Below, in pieces: positions 1 to 9,556 of a DNA stretch of 64,000 bases. The translations under genes were made by a program, and so were the position numbers. The stretch covers positions 1,674,001 through 1,738,000 of the forward strand of contig OZ241870.1 of assembly GCA_965202875.1 (NCBI GenBank). Direction: 5' to 3'. The stretch is from HK1 sp965202875 (GTDB lineage: Bacteria > Pseudomonadota > Gammaproteobacteria > HK1). The stretch's first letter is position 1. Each line of letters begins with the position of its first letter. Below the pieces are notes generated by a model. The model did no database searches. It saw nothing but the letters and a program-made list of their open reading frames with translations, and was not told where the DNA came from.

Positions 1-145
1 ATCTTCCTTGGCGGTCGAAGACGAAGACGTAGGTCGCGCGGTGGGGCAGGTTCCCGGCGCGTACCCGGCGCCGGGGCAGCTCGGCGACGGGCCGGTTGTC
101 GCCATCGACGACGATGACGATCTCCTCTCCGGCCGATTCGGGCAT
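1..145 (-). CDS. Nudix hydrolase (N-terminal part, runs off the left edge)
   Basis: Reading leftwards from an ATG at 145 gives MPESAGEEIVIVVDGDNR and then an ELPRRRVRAGNLPHRATYVFVFD stretch (split here: ELPRRRVRAG, NLPHRATYVF, VFD). This is the typical N-terminus of YfcD-like Nudix hydrolases, which cleave nucleoside-diphosphate-linked compounds. The Nudix box itself (GX5EX7REUXEEXGU) lies beyond the window, so catalytic competence cannot be judged. The start lies 7 bases after the stop of the preceding minus-strand reading frame (153-395), an operon-like spacing. Family assignment rests on about 48 residues. Confidence 0.7.
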   Translation of the reverse strand, partial: MPESAGEEIVIVVDGDNRPVAELPRRRVRAGNLPHRATYVFVFDRQGR

Positions 146-152
146 CCGGGTC

Positions 153-395
153 TCAGTCCCGCACGAGTGCACCGGTGGCCGACATGCCGGAACCCGGCTT
201 GCCGAGAGCGTGCATCGCTCCGTCCTCGATGACGAAGCCGCCGCCGGTGATGCCGGTGGTTCCGACCGGCGGGTGAGGACAGGGAACGACGGTGGCCCAC
301 TCTGGCAGAGGGTCCGGCCGCCACTCCCGCACCAAGTCGGCGCAAGCGCCTGACCCGGCATGGCCGGAACCAACCCCCGGTTGGCGGAAAATCAT
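153..395 (-). CDS. hypothetical protein or C-terminal gene fragment
   Basis: An 80-residue reading frame ends just before the Nudix start. Its second half (EWATVVPCPHPPVGTTGITG, then GGFVIEDGAMHALGKPGSG) looks like a real protein tail rather than antisense noise, but the first 25 residues do not resemble a normal N-terminus. It may be the 3' end of a longer broken gene. I do not recognise the family. Between 396 and 672 I see no supportable gene. Confidence 0.3.
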   Translation of the reverse strand: MIFRQPGVGSGHAGSGACADLVREWRPDPLPEWATVVPCPHPPVGTTGITGGGFVIEDGAMHALGKPGSGMSATGALVRD

Positions 396-672
396 CGTTG
401 TCTTGTCGAAGACTTCACGGGTGAGAGACTACGCGCACCGGCTCTTCATCGCGGTGGTCGAGGATTACGCCTGACGATACGGCGACGGTGTCGCCAGGAG
501 GCGGTGTGCGGACGAGGTGCGCGAGCGCGACGACCGGGTACGCGTTCCGAGCGAAGCCGAGATCACCGAGGACCCCGGCGCCCAGCTCCCTTCCAGGGCG
601 CCTGTCCCCGCATTCCCAGGCCCGCGGTGCAGAGAAGCCGCAGGAGGGTCGGACGGTCGTGCGGACCGCCGC

Positions 673-999
673 CTACTTCGGCTTCTGGCTGGCGTAGAAA
701 GCGGCGAGGTTGTCGATGTCGGCATCGCTCAAACCCGTCGCCATCGGGGCCATGACCGGATCCTTGCGCTCGCCTGAGCGAAACGCCTTCATCTGCTTCG
801 CCAGGTAGGCCGCGTGCTGTCCGGCGAGATTCGGCCACAGTGGATTGATGCTGTTTCCGTCGATACCGTGGCACGCGGCGCACACGACGGCTTTCGCCCT
901 CCCTGCCTCGGCGTCGCCGGCGTGCGCGGGAAGGGCCGAGGCCAGAACACAGGCGAGAGCGGCGGCGGTCGCGGCGAGGGTGATGGTAAGGGTGTTCAT
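673..999 (-). CDS. periplasmic class I cytochrome c (c553/c4-like)
   Basis: This encodes a 108-residue secreted monohaem cytochrome. A Sec signal peptide occupies about residues 1-28 (hydrophobic core AATAAALACVLASALP, then AHA before the mature GDAEAGRAK). The haem-binding motif CAACH follows, and the distal ligand is probably the Met in the PVMAPMATGLSD segment. The size and the C-terminal DADIDNLAAFYASQ helix match single-domain c553/c4-half cytochromes that shuttle electrons in the periplasm. The start at 999 is chosen because AGGAG sits 8 bases upstream; an ATG two codons earlier would lie too close to that site. It stands alone, so its redox partner is unknown. Confidence 0.9.
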   Translation of the reverse strand: MNTLTITLAATAAALACVLASALPAHAGDAEAGRAKAVVCAACHGIDGNSINPLWPNLAGQHAAYLAKQMKAFRSGERKDPVMAPMATGLSDADIDNLAAFYASQKPK

Positions 1000-1352
1000 G
1001 AACATGGCTCCTGTAGCATTGGCCGGAAACGGTGAGGAGAATGGTCCTTGGTGATGGTGGCAGCGAGTCCTCCCAAGCCGAAGCGTCACGCGGCGCTCGA
1101 GGGCCGCAAAGGTCCGCCTTCGCCGTTACCCCGCCCGTGAACGCGTCGGGACCCGTCGAAGATGGTGGCGGTACGCGCTTTCTCAACATCTCCCGTCCGG
1201 TACTGCGGTCGCGGCGAAGGTGTAGGAGGAGGGATGGGCTGGTGACGGTCCCTGCAAGCCCGGACGGGCGGTCGATGGCCCGATGGCGGGCAATCGAAAG
1301 GCGGGGGCCGCCGGATGCCTGCCCGGAATGTGGCGAGACCTTCCTTCACGGG
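1000..1352. other. intergenic region between cytochrome c and the broken synthase gene
   Basis: This 350-base spacer separates divergent genes. Reading frames cross it but none has a family-like sequence. Promoters for both sides should lie here. I see no clear hairpin or operator. Confidence 0.4.
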
Positions 1353-2911
1353 ATGATCGCCATCGTGAAGGGCGCGCAGCTTTCCCGCGAAGCTCCGTTC
1401 ATCGGATCGGCGCCGGCTCTCTACGGCTTCGCCGTCTTTCTCTCGTCGGCGGTGACCCTCGTGCTGGAGATCACCGCCGGGCGGCTCATCGCACCCTACG
1501 TCGGGGTATCGATCTATTCGTGGAGCTCCATCATCGGCGTCATGCTCGCGGGGCTCTCTCTCGGGAACTGGCTGGGAGGCGCGCGGGCCGACCGCGGCGG
1601 TACGGACCGCAGCGCGGGACTCGCGCTCGTCGCCGCGGCGCTCGCAAGCCTCGGAGTGCTGCTTGCGCTGACCCTTGCGGCCCCGGTGGTCGTCACGGCG
1701 GAGCTCTCGCCGATGAGCGGCGCGTTCGTGCTCTCGCTGAGCCTGTTCTTCGTGCCGGCGGCCCTTCTCGGAGTGATCACGCCCCTGCTCACGACCCTCG
1801 CGCTACGGCGGAGCAAGCGGCCGGGACGCGTCGTCGGCTCGATGCACGCGCTCGCGGCGCTCGGCAGCATCGCCGGCACGTTTTTCGCGGGATTCTGGCT
1901 GATCCAGCACCTGGGCACGCGCCACATCCTCGTACTGTGTGCGATCACCCTGCTGGTGCTGGCCGCGCCGTTCCTGCTGCGCCGGGCGGCCGGGGCGCTC
2001 GCCTGGGGGTGGCGGGCGTCCTGCTTGTCGGATGGATCACCGATGCCTGGGACGGCTTCCTGAATCCCTGCACGGCCGAGAGCCAGTACTACTGCATCCG
2101 GGTGGAACCGGCTTCCGCCGAGGTGCCGTTCGGCGAAGCCCGCACGCTGGTGCTCGACCACCTCGTCCACGGCATCAGCCACGCCACGGAGCCGGGGATG
2201 CTCGTCTCCCCTTACGTACACCTCACCGACGAGCTCGTGCTCGGCTACCTCGGCTCCGAGGCGGCCGGGGCGCGGTACTTCTTCGCGGGCGGCGGCGCAT
2301 ACACCCATCCGCGGGCGGTCAAGGCACCCACCCCCGAAGCGTCGATCACCGTCGCGGAGATCGATCCTGCGGTGACGGAGATCGCGGCAAGGGAACTGTA
2401 TTTCGACGGGACCGGCATTGAGGATCCTGCACACCGACGCCCGGATGGCGCTCCGGCGGAGGGTCGGCGACCGCTTCGACGTGGTGGTCGGCGACGTCGT
2501 CCACGATCTGGCGGTGCCCTACCACCTGCTGACCCGCGAGTACGCGGCTTTGGTGAAGTCACGGCTCGCACCGGACGGGTGTACGTGCTCAACGTCATCG
2601 ACGCCTACCCCGATCCTCTGCTCGTGAAGAGCATCCTGAACACCCTGCGCGGACACTTCCGGCACGTCCACGTCTGGTTGGAGTCGCTGCCGGACGCCCC
2701 GGTGCGGGAGACGTTCATCCTCTCCGCGACCGACCGGTTCGAGCCGCCGCGCACGCTCACCGCCCAACGGGGGTTCGAACGTCGCTGGATCCGCATCACG
2801 CACCACCTGGAGTCGAACGGCACCCCACTCGATGCACTGCCGGTGCCGAGCGACGACTTCGTTCCCGTCGAACGGCTGGCCGGGCGGTTGATGTACTCCG
2901 GACTCGGATGA
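1353..2911 (+). pseudogene. fused membrane / spermidine-synthase-like protein, three frameshifts
   Basis: The first part (1353-about 2005) encodes several membrane helices of the type fused to spermidine-synthase domains (SSAVTLVLEITAGRLIAPYV, GVMLAGLSLGNWLGG, GSIAGTFFAGFWLIQHLG). The frame then shifts near 2005 into a soluble methyltransferase-fold part (VLDHLVHGISH, YFFAGGGAYTHPRA, ITVAEIDPAVTEIA). It shifts again near 2415 (HTDARMALRR, DVVVGDVVHDLAVPYHLL) and once more near 2580 (YVLNVIDAYPDPLLVKSIL). Stitching the three frames restores a continuous protein of about 515 residues. Members of this family resemble aminopropyltransferases, but their substrates are mostly unproven. Either the gene is dead or the sequence carries three indels; the reading-frame evidence cannot separate these. 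Confidence 0.8.
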
Positions 2912-3157
2912 TAAACCCGGACCGTGCCGCAACCCGGACGGACGGCGTGCCCCCGGCACGACGCGGCTCGTCTTGAGGGTTGCGCCCGCCGTCGAAGTCT
3001 ATTCAACTCCACGGGTGAGGGCGGCGTTCCCGGTCCGGGGGCCGGTTCGCCGCCGCGGCGCTCCCGGAGCGCCGCGGACGGAGTGGCTTGCCTCGCACGC
3101 GGAAGGGCTTCGCCGCGCGGTGCGGTCATCATGCGCTGATCGAAGGAGGCGCCGGCA

Positions 3158-4690
<1,533 letters not shown>

Positions 4691-4706
4691 GCGGCGAGCG
4701 CCGGCA

Positions 4707-4752
4707 CGGTCGCTTGGCGATTCCGCTGCGCGGAATCGCGGGCACCTCCACC
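4707..4752. repeat. dispersed hairpin repeat (GCGATTCCGC family), copy 1
   Basis: A perfect inverted repeat, GCGATTCCGC / GCGGAATCGC with a 3-base loop, occupies 4718-4740 in the pccB-pccA spacer. A related sequence in the opposite orientation lies near 26288-26330. It could act as an mRNA processing or stability element between the two subunit genes. Confidence 0.7.
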
Positions 4753-4775
4753 CACGCCGCGGGCGGGGAACGGTC

Positions 4776-6782
4776 TTGACCCATACGAACGTGCTCTTCG
4801 ACAAGATCCTCGTCGCCAACCGGGGCGAGATCGCCTGTCGCGTCATGCGTACCGCGCGGCGGATGGGGATCGGCACGGTGGCGGTGTACTCGGAGGCGGA
4901 CCGTGCCGCGCTGCACGTCGAGCAGGCGGACGAGGCGGTGTGCATCGGGGCCGCCGCGCCGTCCGAGAGCTACCTGAACGTCGGGGCGATCGTGGACGCC
5001 TGCCGCGCGAGCGGCGCACGGGTGGTGCATCCGGGCTACGGCTTCCTCTCCGAGAACCGGGCGTTCTGCGAGGCGCTCGCGGGGGCCGGGGTCACGTTCA
5101 TCGGCCCGCCGCCGGACGCCATCGAGGCGATGGGGGACAAGATCACCTCCAAGCGCATCGCGGCCGAGGCCGGGGTCGGCACCATCCCGGGCCACGCGGG
5201 GGTGGTCCCCGATGCGGACGAGGCGGTTCGCATCGCCCGCGAGGTCGGCTACCCGGTGATGCTCAAGGCGAGCGCCGGAGGCGGCGGCAAGGGGATGCGG
5301 ATCGCCCGCGACGACGCCGAATGCCGCGAAGGATTCGAGCGCGCGTCGAGCGAGGCGCGGTCGAGCTTCGGCGACGACCGCATCCTCATCGAGCGCTTCA
5401 TCGAGGAGCCGCGCCACATCGAGATCCAGGTGCTCGCGGACCGGCACGGGAACGTCGTCCATCTCGGCGAGCGCGAGTGCTCGATCCAGCGCCGGCACCA
5501 GAAGGTCATCGAGGAGGCGCCGTCGCCCTTCATCGACCCGGACACCCGCCGCGCGATGGGCGGGCAGGCGGTGGCGCTGGCCCGCGCGGTGGGGTACGAA
5601 TCGGCCGGTACGGTGGAGTTCATCGTCGACCGGGAGCGGCGGTTCTACTTCCTGGAGATGAACACGCGCTTGCAGGTCGAGCACCCGGTGACCGAGATGG
5701 TGACCGGCCTCGATCTCGTGGAGTGCATGATCCGGGTCGCGGCGGGCGAGCCGCTCGGCTTCGGGCAGGACGACGTGACGCTGCAGGGCTGGGCGATGGA
5801 GGCCCGTGTGTACGCGGAGAGCCCCGCCCGCGGGTTCCTGCCCTCCACGGGAAGGCTCGTACGCTACGCGCCCCCGGCCGGCCCCGACGTCCGGGTCGAT
5901 ACCGGGGTCTGCGAAGGCGGCGAGATCCCGATCCATTACGATCCGATGATCGCCAAGCTCGTCACCCGGGGCGACACCCGGGACGATGCGATCCGCCGGA
6001 TGCGCGACGCCCTCGACGCCTACCGCATCCGGGGCGTGGACAGCAACCTCCTCTTCCTGTCCGCGCTGTTCTCGCATCCGCGCTTCAGGGCGGGGGAGCT
6101 GACCACGCATTTCATCGAAGAGGAGTTCCCGGACGGATTCGGGGCGGGCGGCGTCCCGCTCGAAGACCCGGCCACGTTCGTCGTGGTCGCGGCGGCGGTG
6201 CAGCGTCGATATCGCGAGCGCGCCACGAGCATTTCCGGCCGGGTGCCGGGCTGCGAGCCGGCGATCTCCGAGCACTGGGTCGTCTTCATCAACGGGCGGG
6301 AGTATCCGTGCCGCGCGACTCCCGTCGAGGACGGCAGGGCGATCGAGGTCGAGTTCGACGCGAGGACCCGAGTGGTTCGAAGCGACTGGCGCTTCGGGGA
6401 GCCGCTGTTTCGGGGAACCATCGACGGCGAGCCGGAGTGTGTGCAGGTGGAGCGCTGCGGCGTCGGGTACCGCCTCGTCCACGGCGGGTCGCGGGTCGAC
6501 GCGTTGGTGCTCACCCCCCGGCAAGCGGCGTTGCACGCGCTGATGCCCGAGGAAAGTGCCTCGGACCTCTCGCGTTTCCTGCTTTCCCCCATGCCGGGCC
6601 TGCTCGTGAGTCTCGCGGTCGAGGCAGGAGAGAGCGTAAAGGCCGGGCAGGTACTCGCGGTGATCGAGGCGATGAAGATGGAGAACGTGCTGCGGGCGGA
6701 GAACGACGCGGCGGTCAAGGCGGTGCTCGCCGCGTCCGGCGACAACCTCGCGGTGGATCAGCCGATCCTCGAGTTCGAATGA
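4776..6782 (+). CDS. pccA: propionyl-CoA carboxylase alpha subunit (biotin carboxylase + biotin carrier)
   Basis: This 668-residue protein carries out the ATP-dependent carboxylation of biotin. Residues 6-450 are biotin carboxylase: N-terminal ILVANRGEIACRVMRTARR, ATP-grasp glycine loop GGGGKGMRI near 168, and the catalytic segment ECSIQRRHQKVIEEAPSP. A PCC-type BT linker follows (about 460-590). The C-terminal biotinyl domain has the EAMKMENV motif with the biotinylated Lys at residue 634. Everything needed is intact and the length is typical. It is co-directional with pccB and probably in the same operon. Confidence 0.94.
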   Translation: MTHTNVLFDKILVANRGEIACRVMRTARRMGIGTVAVYSEADRAALHVEQADEAVCIGAAAPSESYLNVGAIVDACRASGARVVHPGYGFLSENRAFCEALAGAGVTFIGPPPDAIEAMGDKITSKRIAAEAGVGTIPGHAGVVPDADEAVRIAREVGYPVMLKASAGGGGKGMRIARDDAECREGFERASSEARSSFGDDRILIERFIEEPRHIEIQVLADRHGNVVHLGERECSIQRRHQKVIEEAPSPFIDPDTRRAMGGQAVALARAVGYESAGTVEFIVDRERRFYFLEMNTRLQVEHPVTEMVTGLDLVECMIRVAAGEPLGFGQDDVTLQGWAMEARVYAESPARGFLPSTGRLVRYAPPAGPDVRVDTGVCEGGEIPIHYDPMIAKLVTRGDTRDDAIRRMRDALDAYRIRGVDSNLLFLSALFSHPRFRAGELTTHFIEEEFPDGFGAGGVPLEDPATFVVVAAAVQRRYRERATSISGRVPGCEPAISEHWVVFINGREYPCRATPVEDGRAIEVEFDARTRVVRSDWRFGEPLFRGTIDGEPECVQVERCGVGYRLVHGGSRVDALVLTPRQAALHALMPEESASDLSRFLLSPMPGLLVSLAVEAGESVKAGQVLAVIEAMKMENVLRAENDAAVKAVLAASGDNLAVDQPILEFE

Positions 6783-6820
6783 ACCCTGAGAGGGCAGATT
6801 GACATCAACGGAAAAGCAGG

Positions 6821-7589
6821 TCAGTATCCCGGATGTAGATCGAGTCGCCTGATTTCCGTATCTTGATCCTCACCCCCTTCTCGAATCTGACAGCCACACT
6901 CACGCGATGAGAGAACGATGACGCATTCTGGTCCAGGCACAATCCCCTTCGTATGAGGAACCAATAGGCTGCTCCGATCCACGGAGGGCGGCTGACCAAG
7001 AGAATTCCCGCCTGTCTCAGGGGGCTCAGTCAACGTATTTCTCCAGGATGTCTCTCGTCTTCTTCGCGAATCCAAGCGCATTTTCGAGGGATTCTTCGCA
7101 CAGTATCCACAGTTGTAATTTTCTTTCTGGATCCCATTTTTTTCAATGGATTCCGAATAGAAGCCTTGCGCGATCGCGTGAAATCTCGCCCGCCAATGAA
7201 AGTAGGACGAGATATCCTGCTCCATTTCTCGCCGTATGAGCTTCTCTTTTTTCCTGTTGAACGGACATTTCTTCTTGGGTAGACGTCCCATTCGTTCTAT
7301 TATCTGTTCGTACGTAACATCATCAGTCGGAGAATACGGCGCGCATGGTGTGCAGGAACCGTTGTTCTTGATTTTTTCTCTAATCGAATCATTGTTGTGC
7401 TTCTGTATTTCGGGAGAAGCCACGGCTACGTCGGCATGGTGATAGATCGCGTTGACGAGTTTGCGCCGTCTTCTGTTGTCCGACCGTATGGAGTGGAAAA
7501 AAATTGTATACGCCGACAACCAGAGCCAACAGCGCAACGAATATTGCAAGCAACTCTCCAAACTCTTCGATGGGAATCGGCATTTTCAT
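6821..7589 (-). pseudogene. AT-richer small membrane-anchored protein gene, broken at a seven-A/T run
   Basis: From an ATG at 7589 (AAGG five bases upstream) the product starts MKMPIPIEEFGELLAIF and continues into one transmembrane helix (AIFVALLALVVGVYNFF). At the homopolymer of seven identical bases (7497-7503) the frame that continues the protein is offset by one. The downstream frame (HSIRSDNRRRRKLVNAIYHH, YEQIIERMGRLPKKKCPFN, DISSYFHWRARFHAIAQ) is clearly coding-like and contains several Cys (CTPCAP, CGYCAK). It ends at 6821. Base composition is far lower in G+C than the flanking pcc/meaB genes, which suggests acquired DNA. Family not recognised. The run could be a genuine slippage or phase-variation site or a sequencing indel. 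Confidence 0.5.
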
Positions 7590-7625
7590 TTTTACCTTGG
7601 TTGGAGTGGCTGCCAATTACCGCTT

Positions 7626-7672
7626 GGGAGCGGCGCGTCCGTCGGACGCGGGCGTCCCTCCCGCCCGGACCA
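7626..7672. repeat. dispersed GGGCGTCCCGCCCG-type repeat, copy 1
   Basis: This is a variant of an intergenic repeat that pairs a GGGAGCGGCGCGTCC half with GGACGCGGGCGTCCC and a CCCGCCCG tail. Related copies lie near 13056, 13318, 16181 and 21740. The GGGCG-TCC-CGCCC core can form a short hairpin. It sits upstream of the meaB-type gene. Confidence 0.6.
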
Positions 7673-7811
7673 ACCGCCCGGATCCGATCCTCCGCGCCAG
7701 CACCGGGCAGCGTCAAGCGTGGATCCCGGTATTGCCGAATATCGACCTCTCCCTCGTGCCTGCACCGGTGTGCATCGAACAGACACTGGTACAGGGACGA
7801 GACGAGGCGGC

Positions 7812-8804
7812 ATGACCGCGTTTGACCCCGCCGCTCTGGTGCGAGGGATCCGGGAGGCGGATCGGCGTGCCGTCGCGCGGGCCATCACCCTCGTCGAGTC
7901 CTCGCGCCCGGATCACCGGTCGGCCGCGGCCGAGCTCCTCGAAAAACTGGCGCGCGCGCCTGGCCAGGCCCTGCGCATTGGGCTCTCCGGGGCGCCCGGG
8001 GTCGGGAAGTCGACGTTCATCGAATCCCTCGGCACATATCTCACCGGCCACGGTCACAAGGTCGCGGTGCTCGCCGTCGATCCTTCCTCCGCGCTCAGCG
8101 GCGGCTCGATCCTCGGCGACAAGACCCGGATGGAGCGGCTCGCCCGGGACCCGTGCGCCTTCGTCCGTCCCTCGCCGTCCGGTGCGGCGCGAGGCGGGGT
8201 CGCGCGGCGCACGCCGGAGACGATCCGGATCGTGGAGGCCGCGGGATTCGACGTCACGATCGTCGAAACGGTCGGGGTCGGGCAGTCGGAGGCCGCGGTC
8301 GCCTCGATGACCGACGTCTTCGTCCTGCTGCTCGCGCCGGGCGCGGGAGACGAGCTTCAGGGCATCAAGCGCGGGATCGTCGAGCTCGCCCACCTCGTGC
8401 TCGTCAACAAGGCCGACGGCGGTCTCGCCGGCGCGGCGGGCCGGACCGCGGCCGAGTACCGCAACGCCTTCCGTCTCCTCGCCGGGAGCGACGCCGGCTG
8501 GCGCGTGGAGGTCCGCACATGCTCTGCCCTCACCGGTGCCGGCATCGCCGAGGCGTGGAGCAGCATCGAGCGCTACCGGGACTGGTACGAGGCCACCGGT
8601 GCCCGCTCGCGCCGGCGCTCCGAGCAGGCGCGGGCATGGCTGTGGAGCGAGATCACCGACAGCGTCCGCGCGGCGGTCGAAGCCCGCGAAGATCTGAGGC
8701 GCCTCGTCGAGTCTCTGGAAGGCGACGTCGCGGTGGGGAGGATACCGGCCGCGACGGCGGCCCAGCGGGTGGCCGATGCCGCGTTCGAAGCGTCAAGCGG
8801 CTGA
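7812..8804 (+). CDS. meaB: MeaB/ArgK-type G3E GTPase (methylmalonyl-CoA mutase chaperone)
   Basis: This 330-residue P-loop GTPase protects and reloads adenosylcobalamin-dependent methylmalonyl-CoA mutase. Visible motifs: Walker A GAPGVGKST near residue 61, the ILGDKTRM segment, the switch region VETVGVGQSE, and the base-recognition motif NKAD. The C-terminal part (WLWSEITDSVRAAVEARED) matches the dimerisation arm of the family. ATG 7812 is used because upstream in-frame sequence is not family-like. Its place between pccA and the epimerase fits the propionate-to-succinyl-CoA route, although the mutase gene is not in this window. Confidence 0.93.
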   Translation: MTAFDPAALVRGIREADRRAVARAITLVESSRPDHRSAAAELLEKLARAPGQALRIGLSGAPGVGKSTFIESLGTYLTGHGHKVAVLAVDPSSALSGGSILGDKTRMERLARDPCAFVRPSPSGAARGGVARRTPETIRIVEAAGFDVTIVETVGVGQSEAAVASMTDVFVLLLAPGAGDELQGIKRGIVELAHLVLVNKADGGLAGAAGRTAAEYRNAFRLLAGSDAGWRVEVRTCSALTGAGIAEAWSSIERYRDWYEATGARSRRRSEQARAWLWSEITDSVRAAVEAREDLRRLVESLEGDVAVGRIPAATAAQRVADAAFEASSG

Positions 8805-8811
8805 GCGGCCT

Positions 8812-8915
8812 GGAAGCGGATGGGGGAAAACGGGGGCCGGCGCGGGTCCAGCGTCCCGGCCATGCCCAGTACCCGCTCACGAGGTCTGGAAGCGGATGGG
8901 AATAAACGGAGGCCG
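8812..8915. repeat. pair of direct repeats after meaB
   Basis: The motif GGAAGCGGATGGG followed by AAACGG and GGCCG occurs at about 8814-8839 and again at 8889-8915, in the 255-base gap before the epimerase. No coding role is apparent. Confidence 0.5.
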
Positions 8916-9059
8916 ACGGAGCGGCCGGAACGGCCGGCCGATGGATGGTGTGGGATTGACGGCGTGATCCCGGCCCCGGATCTCACGGCGGTCCGGCGGT
9001 TTCGCCACCGTGCTCGAAGCACGGATCTACGACCGGAAAAAAATGGACGGGAGAGGAAC

Positions 9060-9464
9060 ATGATCGGACGGCTCAACCACGTCGCGATCGCGGTGCCGGA
9101 CCTCGCGGCGGCCCGTGCGATGTACCGCGACACCCTTGGCGCGCAGGTCTCCGAACCGGTGGATCTTCCGGAGCACGGGGTCACCACGGTGTTCGTCGAT
9201 CTGCCGAACACCAGGATCGAGCTGCTCGGAGCGCTCGGAGAATCGTCCCCCATCGCGGGTTTCCTCGAACGCAATCCGGGCGGCGGCATGCACCACGTGT
9301 GCTACGAGGTCGGGGACATCGAAGCTGCGCGCGTGCGGCTCGAAGCGCGCGGCGCCCGCGTGCTCGGCGACGGGCGGCCGAAGATCGGGGCGCACGGCAA
9401 GCCGGTGCTGTTCCTGCATCCGAAAGACTTCTGCGGAACGCTCGTCGAGATCGAGCAGGCCTGA
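9060..9464 (+). CDS. mce: methylmalonyl-CoA epimerase
   Basis: This 134-residue glyoxalase/VOC-fold enzyme interconverts the (S) and (R) forms of methylmalonyl-CoA. The metal ligands expected for the family are present: His7 in LNHVAIAVPDL, a His in GGGMHHVCYEV (78-79) and the Glu in the C-terminal TLVEIEQA. The HPKDFCGTLVEIE ending is diagnostic. GAGAGG lies a few bases upstream of the ATG. With pccBA and the meaB gene it forms a methylmalonyl-CoA block. Confidence 0.93.
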   Translation: MIGRLNHVAIAVPDLAAARAMYRDTLGAQVSEPVDLPEHGVTTVFVDLPNTRIELLGALGESSPIAGFLERNPGGGMHHVCYEVGDIEAARVRLEARGARVLGDGRPKIGAHGKPVLFLHPKDFCGTLVEIEQA

Positions 9465-9556
9465 CGCCGGTCCTCGCACCGAAGTCAACACCGCCACGGT
9501 GTGTTCGGTCAGGAGGCCGGAAATCGCCCGGGGATTGCCTGAAGGCCGGCATCGCG

